This document shows positions 30,485 to 41,876 of a stretch of 64,000 bases of DNA, piece after piece. This stretch comes from Gymnothorax reevesii (Eukaryota; Chordata; Actinopteri; Anguilliformes; Muraenidae): NCBI GenBank assembly GCA_029721435.1, contig CM056577.1, forward strand, positions 26,863,719-26,927,718, in the 5' to 3' direction. The notes beneath the pieces were generated by a model. That model saw nothing but the letters and a program-made list of their open reading frames with translations. It searched no databases and was not told where the DNA came from. How positions within the stretch are numbered: position 1 is the first letter of the stretch; every line of letters starts with the position of its first letter. The position numbers and the translations under genes were made by a program.

Positions 30485-33400
30485 GACAGAAACATCTAGA
30501 AACACCATAGGGAGGCAAGGTGAAACCATTAGTGGACAATCAATTCAACACCGGCTGGTGGAACACCTTCAAAGCAATAGGTGCTGACAGCAAGAAACGG
30601 CAATTAATGGAATTGACTCAGCAAGGCTTAGACTTGAGATGGTGACACTTTTTATTTAAAGGGAGTTCCCAATAACAAAGGTTAATGAAAAAGACCACTC
30701 CCATTGCGCCTTCCCATTCGTCCGCACGCCGATATATACCGCCTTCATTCCCACAATCCCCGCTCGTCTCGATTCTACGTACCTCCCCCTCCAAGAAGTA
30801 AGCAAGAAACAGCCACCACCTGGGACCTAGGGGGGTTTAGGAGCCACACGGACTCCGACGGGGAACGTGAGCCCCACCCTGAGTCTCGCCACCTGGGGCT
30901 GCTAATGTTCGCATTATCACAGACTAAGTCCATACAACATCGCCTTCGCCCCGATCCCCTATCCATCCTTCCACTGAATACTCTACTCCACTTTGGGAGT
31001 GGTCCAGAGTTCATTAAATTACCAAAAATTAGGTGTTATTTGAAACTTAAATTATAAAAATTTTAATTGTTTTTCTTTTTTTGTTCAGTGTAGCACAGTG
31101 GTGTCTAATTGTGTCAATAAATTTTGCTTCAAAACATAGACTGCACCACCTAATTCCACAGACTTTACAAATTTACAAACTGGAGGCACATGATTGGAAC
31201 ATGACTGAACATGATTGGAACATGATTGGACATGACGGAAATAGCATATCAGATGAACAACTCCCAGGTGGGACAAAAATCCTGCAACAGTGGGAAGAAA
31301 AAACTTCCCGACTGGGAGAGAGTCAGGAGGAACATGGTTACATCGGGCTGAGTGAATACATTTGTTTTGCAGGTGTCAGGGCAGTGCACATGTTTGGAAA
31401 CTGAATTTCAATGGAACTGGTCTTTCAGAGGTTGCAGGTTTAAATCCCCGTGGCTGTGCCATTGTGTGCTGTTTCCATGCTAAAGTGCGAATGGCAATAA
31501 CATAGAACTGTATAAAAATATATATTCGAATAAAATGCAAAAGAATTAGCACAGTTATGTCATTTTTTTCTAATTAGGTTTTTGTTTCATAAGTCTGTAC
31601 TTCTTTCATATGGGATTTTAAGCAGACTGTACTCTATCACAGCGTTTACTTTTGCGTTCAACTGTATGCAATGCACTATCGATTCCATATATAAACAAAT
31701 ATTTTTTTTTTAGATGTAGGATTATATGTGCTGCATTACAAAACATGTTGTACGTGCCGTTTTGCATATTTGCATATTTACACGCACCTCCTCGTGTCTT
31801 TCCAAAATATACTCTTCAAGGAGAAGTGCCGCTGCATGACTCCCAAGGGAAATTAAAGACAGACACAATGAACAGGTTAAAACTCAGCAAGGTATTAACA
31901 GCAAAATCGCAACTTCCTCGTTCCCTCGATGACAAAAGTGGTGCAACGCGAGTGAAATTGCGACGGCTCAGAAGGAGACTGGTGCCATCCATTGTCAGCT
32001 CTGAGCTGTTTGTTTGCTTACCATTAATGTATAATAATAGGCAAGGGCCCTGGTGAGATGTATTTATCTTGATTCTCATTATTCTGCCAACAGACCTCAG
32101 GGATGGCATATTTATATTGCAACTTGAATACTAATGAATTTCGAGAGTGCAGAAGTTCCCCACACAAGTTCTGCTTCTGTACTTTCTCATAGTGCGAAAT
32201 GCATTAGGAGCCTGTCCTTCCCAACCTTCGGGATTTTTAGACAAGGGCCTCCTAAAATCATGGAGTGAAAAGGTTTGGTTAAAAATACAGATTTGGATTC
32301 TCCAATTTAAATCTTTAATTGAGAACAGGAACATACAGTATGTTTCCTGAGGAATAGCATTCTTAAATTGGGAGAAAAAAAAAGCAACACCAGGAAGAAA
32401 CAATCTAGACTGGAATTTATGAACCAGAGGAAATTAAATATTTTCACCTGTTGACAGAGATATCCATTTCTCGTCAGATTAAATTTCCTTGATTAGTTTT
32501 GAGCGCAGTCCTCCAAAAGTATCGGGTGAGCCAGTGAAGTATTATCTGTGTAATTTCTGGGTCCCAAGACACTACTGAGGAGGAAATTGAAGGGTGGAGG
32601 CAGTTTGACTTGGAAAAATAAGTCAAAGTGATTTGTTGCAGCTATTAACTTGTGACTCATTGATCATGGAGTCTCTTTTTTTTGGTGGACTGAACCTAGG
32701 AAACACATGGGAACTTCATTTAGAAGGTTTACGTGGGCTCAGCTGACACTGGGTGCTGCTTCTAGGGCATTTACTGTAATCAATGACGAAGTTTCAGTAC
32801 AGTTGCATTTGAAATGTATACACACACCTTTTGAAATCAACTGCACATTATTTTGACTGTACCTTTAACATCTCATTCTCTAACTTTTCACTTAAATTTT
32901 CCCTTACGTGGGTTCAAAGTCACAAATTTTTTTCCAGATTGCCGGACAATGGCACATACATGTTCTGTATCTGCTGGTTGCTGAGCAGCACTGAAGCTTC
33001 ATCACACTTATATTGAGAGAAATATTCAAACCCTGAACGGCTTGTCTTCACAACCACAGCATTACAAGAAATGGAAAATATCAAGATCTTGTGCATCATT
33101 TAATACATATTTCTGTAGGACATATTTGAGATCATTGGAAACTCCACTGATTACTAGAATTTAAAACAGACCTGAAGTTACACTGGCTTGAATATAGCAG
33201 CTGCATTTCACAGATCCATATAAGGGTCTGTGGTTTTTATGGGTTTAAGACTTGTTAACCACAGTATTTCCAATGAATTGTGAGAGGAAATCTGCGCAGC
33301 TACATATCTGACTGGTCCATCGCAACGTGTGAAAATACCATATTTTCAGTAACAGTTTTCAAACATCCTACATGTACATATGCCCATATATTGATGCAGA

Positions 33401-33695
33401 AATTGAGCTTGTTTCCACTTGCTTTCGGCAGTTTTACCACAAAGAGGAGTGGCTCTGCTCTTGTCTTCACGGTGTTGCGGTTGAAGTTCACAGTGTGCGT
33501 AGTGATAAACAGCTTTGTGATTGGAAACATGAGTTGCAATGCATTGCACCAGCTTCTGATGTGCTCACCTTTTCTGACGAGGGTGGGGGTGTTGTTGCAA
33601 TGTTAAGTTGTTGAGAGATTTGTTTTTTTTTTCTTTATAAAGTAAGAGGCTGTTTGTTTAATGATACTGTGCAGAAACTATGGATGCTCCCCACA
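30485..33695. other. No gene recognised; unassigned GC-rich insert-like block at 30655-31085
   Basis: The block 30690-31015 is richer in C and CpG than its surroundings, with frames open on both strands (30704-31057 plus, 30775-31014 minus), followed by an AT-rich tail ending TGTTCAGTGTAG. It looks like part of a retroelement leader, but I cannot name it. ACATGATTGGAACATGA repeats lie at 31189-31230. GGTTGCAGGTTTAAATCCC at 31430-31448 resembles a polymerase III B box without a matching A box. The remainder is unassigned. Confidence 0.3.
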
Positions 33696-33699
33696 TAGC

Positions 33700-33975
33700 A
33701 AAGGGTTCTGGCCCAGATCCGGTGTCAAGCCAGCACTGCTGGGCTACTGCCGGCATGGCAAGTGAAATAATAAACCGGATGTGGGCCAGGTCTGGCAATG
33801 ATGGCATCGTTTATGTGATGGCATGCCACATGTGCGCCGATTGTGTCCGAGCTGGCCCTGTGCTGGCCTGGGCCAGCTCTGGCAAACCAGATCTGGGCCA
33901 CAAAAGGACCATCATTCTACGCTGTATGTGGGCCAAGTGTAAGTGCATTATGTGGGCCAGACTAATTTTGCTATG
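33700..33975. repeat. Degenerate TGGGCCAGA-motif repeat
   Basis: GGGCCAG, TGGGCCA, CTGGCCC and GCCAGCTCTGGC words recur through about 270 bp, many in inverted pairs. This is a familiar style of fish non-autonomous repeat. The plus frame 33680-34009 lies inside it and is not a gene. Confidence 0.65.
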
Positions 33976-34330
33976 GAGGTCCCCAAATATACTTCTACAC
34001 TTTTATTGAATGTTTTGAACGATCAATAATTCTCTCTGCTCAACCCAGAGATAAGCAGGTGTGTTTTTATTCATAAATTCAAATACAGTTTACTGCCAAA
34101 CCTTGGTAAACTGTAGTGGTGTGGATGAGAATTTACAGCCTCTCTGTGCTCATTAAACATGGGAACATAACTTACTCTCATTGATTTCTCACAGACAATA
34201 TGTAAATCTAATCTAACGTTTTTCTCATAAAAACATGCACATTTTACAGTGTAATTTGTTATTCAAGTTGAAACAACATGACATGGTCATCACAATCCCC
34301 CGCCAAAATCAAGGGCCATAACTCTGTAAA
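33976..34330. other. No gene seen
   Basis: AT-rich sequence between two repeats; nothing recognisable. Confidence 0.4.
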
Positions 34331-34332
34331 TA

Positions 34333-35930
34333 CTACCCGTATTCCGAAATAGTAGTGACAAAGTGCAAATTGTGAAAAAAATCAAAACACAATGACTTTC
34401 AAATCACACCAGCTGGTATTGTATTCACAATAGAACAGAGATAACATAGCAAATGTTGAAACTGAGAAATTATACAATTTTATCCAGAAAATGAGCTCAT
34501 TCCAAATTTGATGGCTGCTACAGGTCTCAAAAAACTTGGGACAGGGCTTGTTTACCATGGTGTAGCTTCTCCTCTTCTTTTGAACACAGAGTGGAGGCTT
34601 CTGGGCATTTAGGAGACAAGTTTCTTGAGTTTAGCCATTGGAATTTGATCCCACTCTTGTTTAATAAAGGCTTCCAGCTGCTGGAGAGTCTTGGGTCTCC
34701 TTTGATGGACTTTTTGTTTTATCATGTGCAAAATGTTCTCAATTGGTGAAAGATCAGGACTGCAGGCTGGCCAGTTCAGCACATGGACTCTTCTGCTACG
34801 AAGCCATGCTGTTTTAATAGCTGCAGTATGTGGTTTTGCATTGTCCTGCTGAAATACACAAGGCCTTCCCTGGAATAGATGTCGTCTGGAGGGGAGCATA
34901 TGTTGCTCTGAAACCTTTATAAACCTTTCAGCATTCATGGTGCGCCTTAAAACATGCAAGTGTCCCACACTGTATGCACTAATTCATCCTCATACCATCA
35001 GAGATGCTGGCTTTTGAACAGAACGCTGATAACAGGAGGGGTGGTATTTCACCTCTTTAAACAGGAGGATACAACGCCCTTGATATCCAACAAGAATGTC
35101 AAATTTGGGCTTGTCTGACCACAGTACACTTTGCCACATTGCAACGGTCCATTTTAAATGAGCCTTGTCCCACATAACACGGCGGCGTTTCTGGATCGTG
35201 CTCAACTATAACTTCCTTTTTGCATGATAGAGTTTTAGGTGGCATCTGTGGATGGCACAGCAGACTCTGTTTACAGACAGTAGTTTCTTGAAGTATTTCA
35301 GGGCCCATTTAGTAATGTCAATGACAGAATCATGCCGGTGATGCAGTGGCATCTGAGGGCCGGAAGATCACGGGCATCTAGTAAAGGTCTTTGGCCTTGT
35401 CCCTTACGCACAGAGATCTTTCCAGTTTCTCTGAATCTTTTGATGATGTTATGCACTGTCGATCATGAGACCTTCAGAGCCTTTGCAACCAGACATTGAG
35501 GAACATTGTTCTTAAAGTATTCCACAATTATTTTTACGCAAGCCTTCTCATATTGGATAGCCTCTGTGCATCTTTACTTCTGAGAGACTCAGCCTCTCTA
35601 AGACATCCCTTTTATAGCCAATCATGTTACACACCTGATGCAAGTTAATGTTATTACTTGCTAAATGTTCTTTCAGCTGATTCTCTTATATATCAATTGC
35701 TTTTTCAGCCCATTTTTGCCTGCGTCCCAACTTTTTTGAGACCCGTTGCAGCCAGAAAATTTGAAACGTGCTTATTTTGTGGATAAAAAGTAACATGTCT
35801 CAGTTTCAACATTTGAAATGTTATGTATGTTCTATTGTAAATAACGTATTGGCTCGTGATCTGAAAGTCAATGTACTTTGATTTTATTCACAATTTACAC
35901 TCCGTCCCAACTATTTCGGAATTCGGTTAG
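34333..35930 (-). mobile_element. Tc1/mariner-type transposon, 1.6 kb, about 210-bp inverted ends, TA target
   Basis: The ends CTACCCGTATTCCGAAATAGT (34333) and, inverted, CTAACCGAATTCCGAAATAGT (35930) start long inverted repeats of about 210 bp at 34333-34545 and 35718-35930. They are clearly homologous throughout but diverged. TA sits outside both ends (34331-34332 and 35931-35932). A degenerate transposase lies between. Elements with these long ends are common in teleosts. Confidence 0.88.
34570..35580 (-). pseudogene. Decayed Tc1-like transposase
   Basis: Minus-strand pieces in order: a helix-turn-helix remnant (near 35400-35570) broken by stops; QKRRRVMWDKAHLKW at about 35190-35150; WSDKPKF with the first catalytic Asp (about 35120-35100); SCYQRSVQKPASLMV; SRRHLFQGRPCVFQQDNAKP with the second Asp (about 34875-34830); and CSPDLSPIEN with the third catalytic Glu (about 34765-34735). 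The longest open piece is 34609-34968. All three catalytic acidic residues survive, but stops and frame changes separate the parts, so no active enzyme is encoded. Confidence 0.87.
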
Positions 35931-35932
35931 TA

Positions 35933-38900
35933 AATTAGTTGCAACATCCATTTTTGAACTCAACGTAGATGAAGACTAGCTTCTTAAGCAGACAAAATTT
36001 GACCCATGTAACTGTCTTAGTTTTTGAGGTAACATCAAAAAGTGACTGATGGATGGACTGACATACAGAGCCCAATCCTGTAAAAACCTCAAACTGATAA
36101 TAATCCTGATAATAATCTAAAACTGTTCATGGCGTTTTTCAGATGAAGCTTAATTAACCTTGTGTTTGGACCTGGTGAAGATTAAATGAGTGTTCATTTT
36201 ATCCCACTGTGTAAAATAATGAATAGAACGAGGGCATACTTTGTTTATAATATCCCTGTGGTTGACAGTTTGCCCTACTTTCTGAAGAATTAAGTCCACC
36301 TCCTCAATATGTATCACAGGTACTTTGCTTTTGTGAGAATACTGTAACATCAATAATGTTTGGTTGTTTAAAAAAGGAAACGAAAGCCTGGCAAGCTAAT
36401 TACAAAAAGAATTACATAGGAATGAGTCATTATGAATGGGGCACAGGTCATATAAACGGCACAGTGCTGATGACAAGTAGGTGACCGGTGATTATGGCTG
36501 GCAAAGCTGGGCATCGGCATGGCAACACTGCAGGAGCCGTGGCCAAAGAACTGCTTTCACGGAGGAAGTAATGTTGGCTCAAAATACAAATGATTGAACT
36601 TCCGTGGCTTCTATTGCAGTGCATTTAATCACTTTTCAATAGCCGCTATGCATGCACTGGGGAACTGAAAAACAGCACTTGAGCTAAAAAAAGACAGAAA
36701 CTGAGTTGTTTCATTAACAGCAGGCTGTTAAAAGTCAGTATGGTGCATTGAGTTTGCATTATTTCAGTTTGTGCCCATGGCTGTTTTTCGACACATGCCC
36801 TACAAGGGCTCCAAAATTACTTTTGATGGTGATAACATAAAGCAGGCCACTTCTTACTAATACAAGGGGATATGGCCTGGAGAGAAGCTTATCTTAAAAA
36901 TTCATAAATGGACTAATTAAGTGGTTGTGAATATAGTTTGGCTGCTATTTTCGAATGAAAATTTGTTTTTGTTTTCCGTTGAGTTGAGAGATCTTGAATA
37001 TCAAACATTGAAACATACCCATTTTATTTTTTATCTAAGATACAATGACATTCCTCATATTTAAGCAGTTTGGGGATAACCCTTTCTTCTCTTAGCACTA
37101 CTGTTCCTCAATGTACAGAGTGAGGCTCATGCTAGTCTGGGGCAGTTTAGTGGCTCTTTTGGGTAGCAACCGGAACCAGGACGAGAGAGTCAGGATCCGG
37201 AATTCGATGGATGCACCAAGCTAATAAAAATGCAGTGAAACTTTTTAATTGAAAGAATATAATTTTGTCTGTCCATGTTTAAATGAATAAAATGTTTCAA
37301 AACCGGAGACAGAAATCGATGGTGCGCTAGAGTTTAAAGTTTCAATTTGGTGAACACTTTTATTTTGGTGAATTCCAGATCCGCTCTTTCCACCAGAACC
37401 AGAATCCAGACAAAATTCAGAGTGAATAGAAACCAGGCTTTTCTCCCTTGCATGAAGAGCCTGGTGACGCAAGGCTAGGCTCATACATGGATTGTTGAGA
37501 TGGTGTTGAAGAACATGGCTGGGCCTGTTAAAAGCCCTGACCTCCATCCAACAAACACTGCTGAGGACATCTGTAAAGCTGACTCTGTGACTGCCCAAAT
37601 TGTCTAATACTCCATTGTAACCTATCTTAATTTATTTTCTAATTTTTCTTTTCTGCCAGGAATGGAAGGAAGCCCTAGTATCAATGTATTACATCTAATC
37701 TAACATAGTCCATCTCATAGACGTAGAGGTTCCAACAGCAACATGGGTGGGGGGTTATGAAATGTGTTGTTTACATATCTTTGGCCACATCATGCAATCA
37801 CTAGCAGTGACCACATACTAATCTCACACTGCATTTCTACCGTTGAAAGGAAACACAGAACCTAGTAAGTCACATTTTGGCCAAAAATGAGTTAAGGTCC
37901 AAATCAAATTTACTGGGTCTGTTCGTAGAATAATAAAGTGTTTTCATAGGCAAAATGTCTACCAATGCATCAAAACCACAAAGGCAAAACATAGCAAGTA
38001 CTCAAGTTAGTCAAGTATCCCAAGGTAAAACCTAGTTAGATTAGCTATGATGATGAGATGAGACCACTGATTACAGCCATGATCAAAGCTTGGAATAGCC
38101 TTGTCTTGGAAATGCTTGGAACAACTCGATCAGTCTTGGCACTAGCTGGATATTTCCAACTGATAAAATGATGATGGTTCTATTTCATCAATGTTTCAAT
38201 TTGAGCATTAAGATATTTCTGTTTATTATTCTTTAATAATTTATTCTTCATTCATTTCCTCCAAAAACAAGATCAACAACATCTTTGGTGAAATCGAAAG
38301 ACGCGACTACTCAGAACTGTGACTTACTAGGTTTCATCGTTGCATTTTTACAGAAATTCTGACGGTAAAACATAGTAAGTCAAATTAAATCCTGGTATGT
38401 AAGATATTTTTGAATAACTCTAAAAAGTATATCAGAGCAGTTGATTAAAAGTTTTTTCCATCACCAAATTGCTCAAAGGTATCATTCCTGATCTCTATGC
38501 AGGGGCTGGAAATTGTAACCCATTTTTCTCCAAACCACCAAATTTAATTTACAAGGTATTTCCTTTGGACACTAGATTTTGGTAGGACAAATGTCCAGTG
38601 TCTTGCATAATTTGCTTTAGAACAACATTGTTTAAGTTCATATTTTTGGAACACCCTGAGTGCTGAAATACCACAAGTTTAGAACTTCATTTGAGAAAAA
38701 AAAAATCCTCCACTTGCAAAAATTCCTCCATCTGATGGACTAATTGTCAAATGTTTGAGGCGACCCAGTAAAGTGGGCCCAGTCCACAGTCACCGTGGAA
38801 ATGACAGGGGAGATTGTGAGTCACACAATCCCTTTCAGCATAACGCCAGACAAAATTAGACACTCACTACCGCCAAACTGTCAGAGCCATTCCAGCTGGA

Positions 38901-39600
38901 CTTCTCTCCAATGCTCAAACCCATCAAGGTCACCTCAGACATTGACCTACCCACGTCCCTCGTTAACAGAAGACCGAAAACAAAGAGTTGAATATAACCA
39001 CCCAAAATAAACAGTAAATGACTCATGCTAAACCAGTTTCAACATTCAACGCTGCTGCAACTTCATTTCCAGTTCCACTAAAAAGAAAAGAAAAAAAAAA
39101 CCAGACTGGCTGCCCCAGTTGACAAGATTTTGCGAGCCTCCCAGTTTTACATTTCAGTTAACCAGATAAGTTTTAAACCAGATTTATGGAGCAGCAGCAT
39201 AAGTAACATTAGGCGGCTTGAGGCTGTTTGAAAAAAAAGGGGGTGAATCAATCATTGAAGCCTATGGCCATCTTTATTAGCTACTCTAAATGCATCTCCT
39301 GTTGGATTTGAGTGGCATTTTTGGTCATTGTTGCTGATGTTTCCTGATCTCTCCTCAGTTCAGCTTGCTCAAATGCTCCTGTATCCACCTGCAGCCATTT
39401 GTTGAGATTTTATTCCAGAGTTACCGTGGATACTGTCAGTGTACCCCACTTCAAGGGGCCATGGAACCTAAAAGGGATAGGACAGAACAAGAAGTATGTC
39501 CACCATACTCACTAATTCTCAAACTAATTCTGTGAACAGCTGGAACAACAACAACAGAATACAATCAAGATACATTTTCCTGTTGTTTGTTTGTATTTTC
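35933..39600. other. No gene recognised in 3.7 kb
   Basis: No transposon ends, arrays or domains are evident. The minus frame 37245-37598 (117 codons) is the longest but resembles no family. A short plus-sense stretch near 37510-37560 (VKSPDLHPTN-like) recalls the Tc1 SPDLNP block, which is too little to call. T- and A-rich runs are frequent. Confidence 0.3.
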
Positions 39601-39602
39601 TG

Positions 39603-39632
<30 letters not shown>
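39603..39632. repeat. (CT)n microsatellite
   Basis: Pure TCTCTC run of about 28 bp. Confidence 0.9.
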
Positions 39633-39633
<1 letters not shown>

Positions 39634-41550
39634 CTTAGTCAACGCTCTATACTCCTTATGTTGGAGGCTGGAGAAAGGCACTGCTATCAAGCATTTTCTC
39701 TTTCATCGTAGTTGAAAAATTAATGAGAAGGGGCAGATACAGATCTTATTATGACATACCTTTCGCTACAAACACATCTCCGCTCCCTGTAGTTATCGAT
39801 GCAGTATCCTCCCTTCCATGCATCAAAGCAAAGGGGAGGTCCCATCTGTTTTAGGGCACCTGATAGTTTACAACTTTCTTCCGCGCATATCATGCTTGTG
39901 TTTATTTATTTACTCCCTCTACCGCCGAGCAGGATGCCACATGCTGATCACAGCTTTCAATACACGGGCAGGAAAGACATTTCCCCTCCGTAGTGAAAGA
40001 GACACAATGCAGAATGAGCCTTTTCGCTGGAGCGCATGCATTAATGAATTTAATGCCTCCGATTACAAAGCCACTAAATTACAACAAGGAATTATGTCTG
40101 CGAGGAAGTCAGTCAGCCTACCAAAGTGCATCATTACAAATTACCTTTCGAAACGAGATGAGTCAATGAGCTGTCTGTTTCAGGGGACCGCGCCTTTCCT
40201 GGTGAAATGAAATGGGACATTATCGAGCCACTATGGGAAATAAACCGAAAAATAAATAATGATATTAATAACAGCAATAAAGCTGTGCAGTGTAATATGT
40301 GAGCCATGACAGGCCATTAGATTAGAAACAGCCCCGCGCTCATTTAGTATCGCATATCACAGGGCTGTTTGACATTATTGAAAGCGTTTTGAATGATAAA
40401 ATCGCTCCCGCTCAAAAGATGTTTTTGTCACGCAGGGGCTGGTGTGCATTATCTTTTGCACATCATCAGGATGGAGAAATGTATTTAAACAAAAACATAT
40501 GAAAAGACATAATTCAAAATGACAGCTAAATTGTGCGAGCACTCCCCTTTGGAGTGCAGAGCCATGTTTTTTCCCAGGATGAGATAGGGGTCTCGCTCCG
40601 CTAACGTAATAGCATTGGGATGATGTGTTACTTTGCTCAAACATTTTATTTCCATCACTGAAGTTAATAAGCAAGACGTCTGTACTCGAGAGATATGATC
40701 CCATTTTCTTTTGTGAAACAACCCCTGTTGGGTACGCCCTTGTTTTGAGTGCTTGCACGACCACGCAATGGTGTGTGGGAATGCCGGGTCTATGCTGATT
40801 AAATACGCAGCTAACGCAATGTACTTTGCAAAAATTGTGGTTCAGCGTTCATAGATAAAATGCAAACTTTCTGCATTATTTAATAATCAGCAATCACCAC
40901 CACAGAAACTTTTACATAAATGGAAATCATCCATTCATATACAGTAGCAATAATCTCTCAGGAACAACTGGCTGGGGAACCCTGTAATTCCATGGAGTAA
41001 CCCAACTCAGACCATCTAGCATTCTCTGTTTGGCAAAATAGTTCTTTTACATGAAGTTTGCACATTCCCCCGCAGAGGAAGCCAAAGCCAAAGAACCCAT
41101 TATTTACTCAGCCTGATTTACTTTTAGCACCCTCAAAACAAACTGCAACATGGCCGGTGATTGGTGCAACCCTAATTCCCTGGCCAATCACCAGCCATGT
41201 CATTGGTTTTATGTGCAAAATTTATTTGTATACACTCACGGTCTTAGTAAACTAGGCTTTCAGAGTACAGAACTGTGCATCCAAACCTAAAACATGGACT
41301 ATTGAGAAAAATAGAACATCATCTTCTGTGTTTGAGATTTAATCCAATTTTCTCCAGTCAAATAGCAAATATTGGGCCTACTTTAAGCTTGTGTTTGTGT
41401 TTGCATGACAATACAAAGGCCCGCACTGTGTGCACTTATGCAGTTAGTTACCTTGGTAGTCCTGTTTCGTGCTAAGGGCGCCTAATTCAGTTATTTAGCC
41501 GATGTTTTTTCTTCTTTTTTCTTTTTCCATAAAAGAGAGTAGAGCTAGCA
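39633..41550. other. No gene; repeat-poor stretch with possible conserved non-coding sequence
   Basis: The part 39830-40330 has balanced composition, no recognisable mobile element and several homeodomain-like TAAT cores (for example TTAATGAATTTAATG near 40040). The frames 39818-40210 and 40375-40764 are open, unrecognised and lack splice context. Regulatory function is a guess from the absence of repeats. Confidence 0.2.
41148..41200. repeat. 17-bp-arm inverted repeat containing CCAAT boxes
   Basis: ACATGGCCGGTGATTGG (41148-41164) pairs with CCAATCACCAGCCATGT (41184-41200) at 16 of 17 positions across a 19-nt spacer. Each arm holds a CCAAT core in opposite orientation. Confidence 0.7.
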
Positions 41551-41558
41551 CTACAGTT

Positions 41559-41876
41559 TCAGTTCTCCTTTCCTCCCAGTACCCCATGCTGCTTAACACG
41601 GCGCGAGCGCGACTCCGACTGAACGCCCCCGGGACGCTGCTTTCCTGGATCCGTTAATGCAGATTTGTGTTGACTGGCACCCCGACCGATTTTACGCACT
41701 CCCGCCCCCTCCCGCACCTTGCAGCCTCTTCCATCGTCGAAGAAAGCGGGAGAGAGGAGGTGGGCTCGAGTCAGAAAATCCGATTCGTAGAGAGAGGGGG
41801 CTTGAATTGGGGGGGGGGTTGTTGAAGGGATTAAGCCACGTCCGTGTTCGACAGCCAGTGCGTCGGAATTAAACAT
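41559..41876. promoter_or_regulatory. CpG-rich patch, possible promoter or 5' exon
   Basis: This 300-bp stretch stands out from AT-rich surroundings by its CpG content (GGCGCGAGCGCGAC, CGTCGAAGAAAGCGGG), with C-rich and G-rich runs. Frames are open on both strands (41559-41876 minus, 41657-41872 plus) but are typical of GC-rich DNA and match nothing that I know. A CpG patch in fish often marks a promoter; no TATA, splice site or homology supports it here. Confidence 0.25.

Noticed and set aside
31430..31448. tRNA or SINE B-box-like sequence
   Set aside because: There is no matching A box, cloverleaf or SINE tail nearby.
37500..37570. Possible Tc1 SPDLNP block
   Set aside because: There is only one short similarity, with no other transposase blocks or inverted ends around it.
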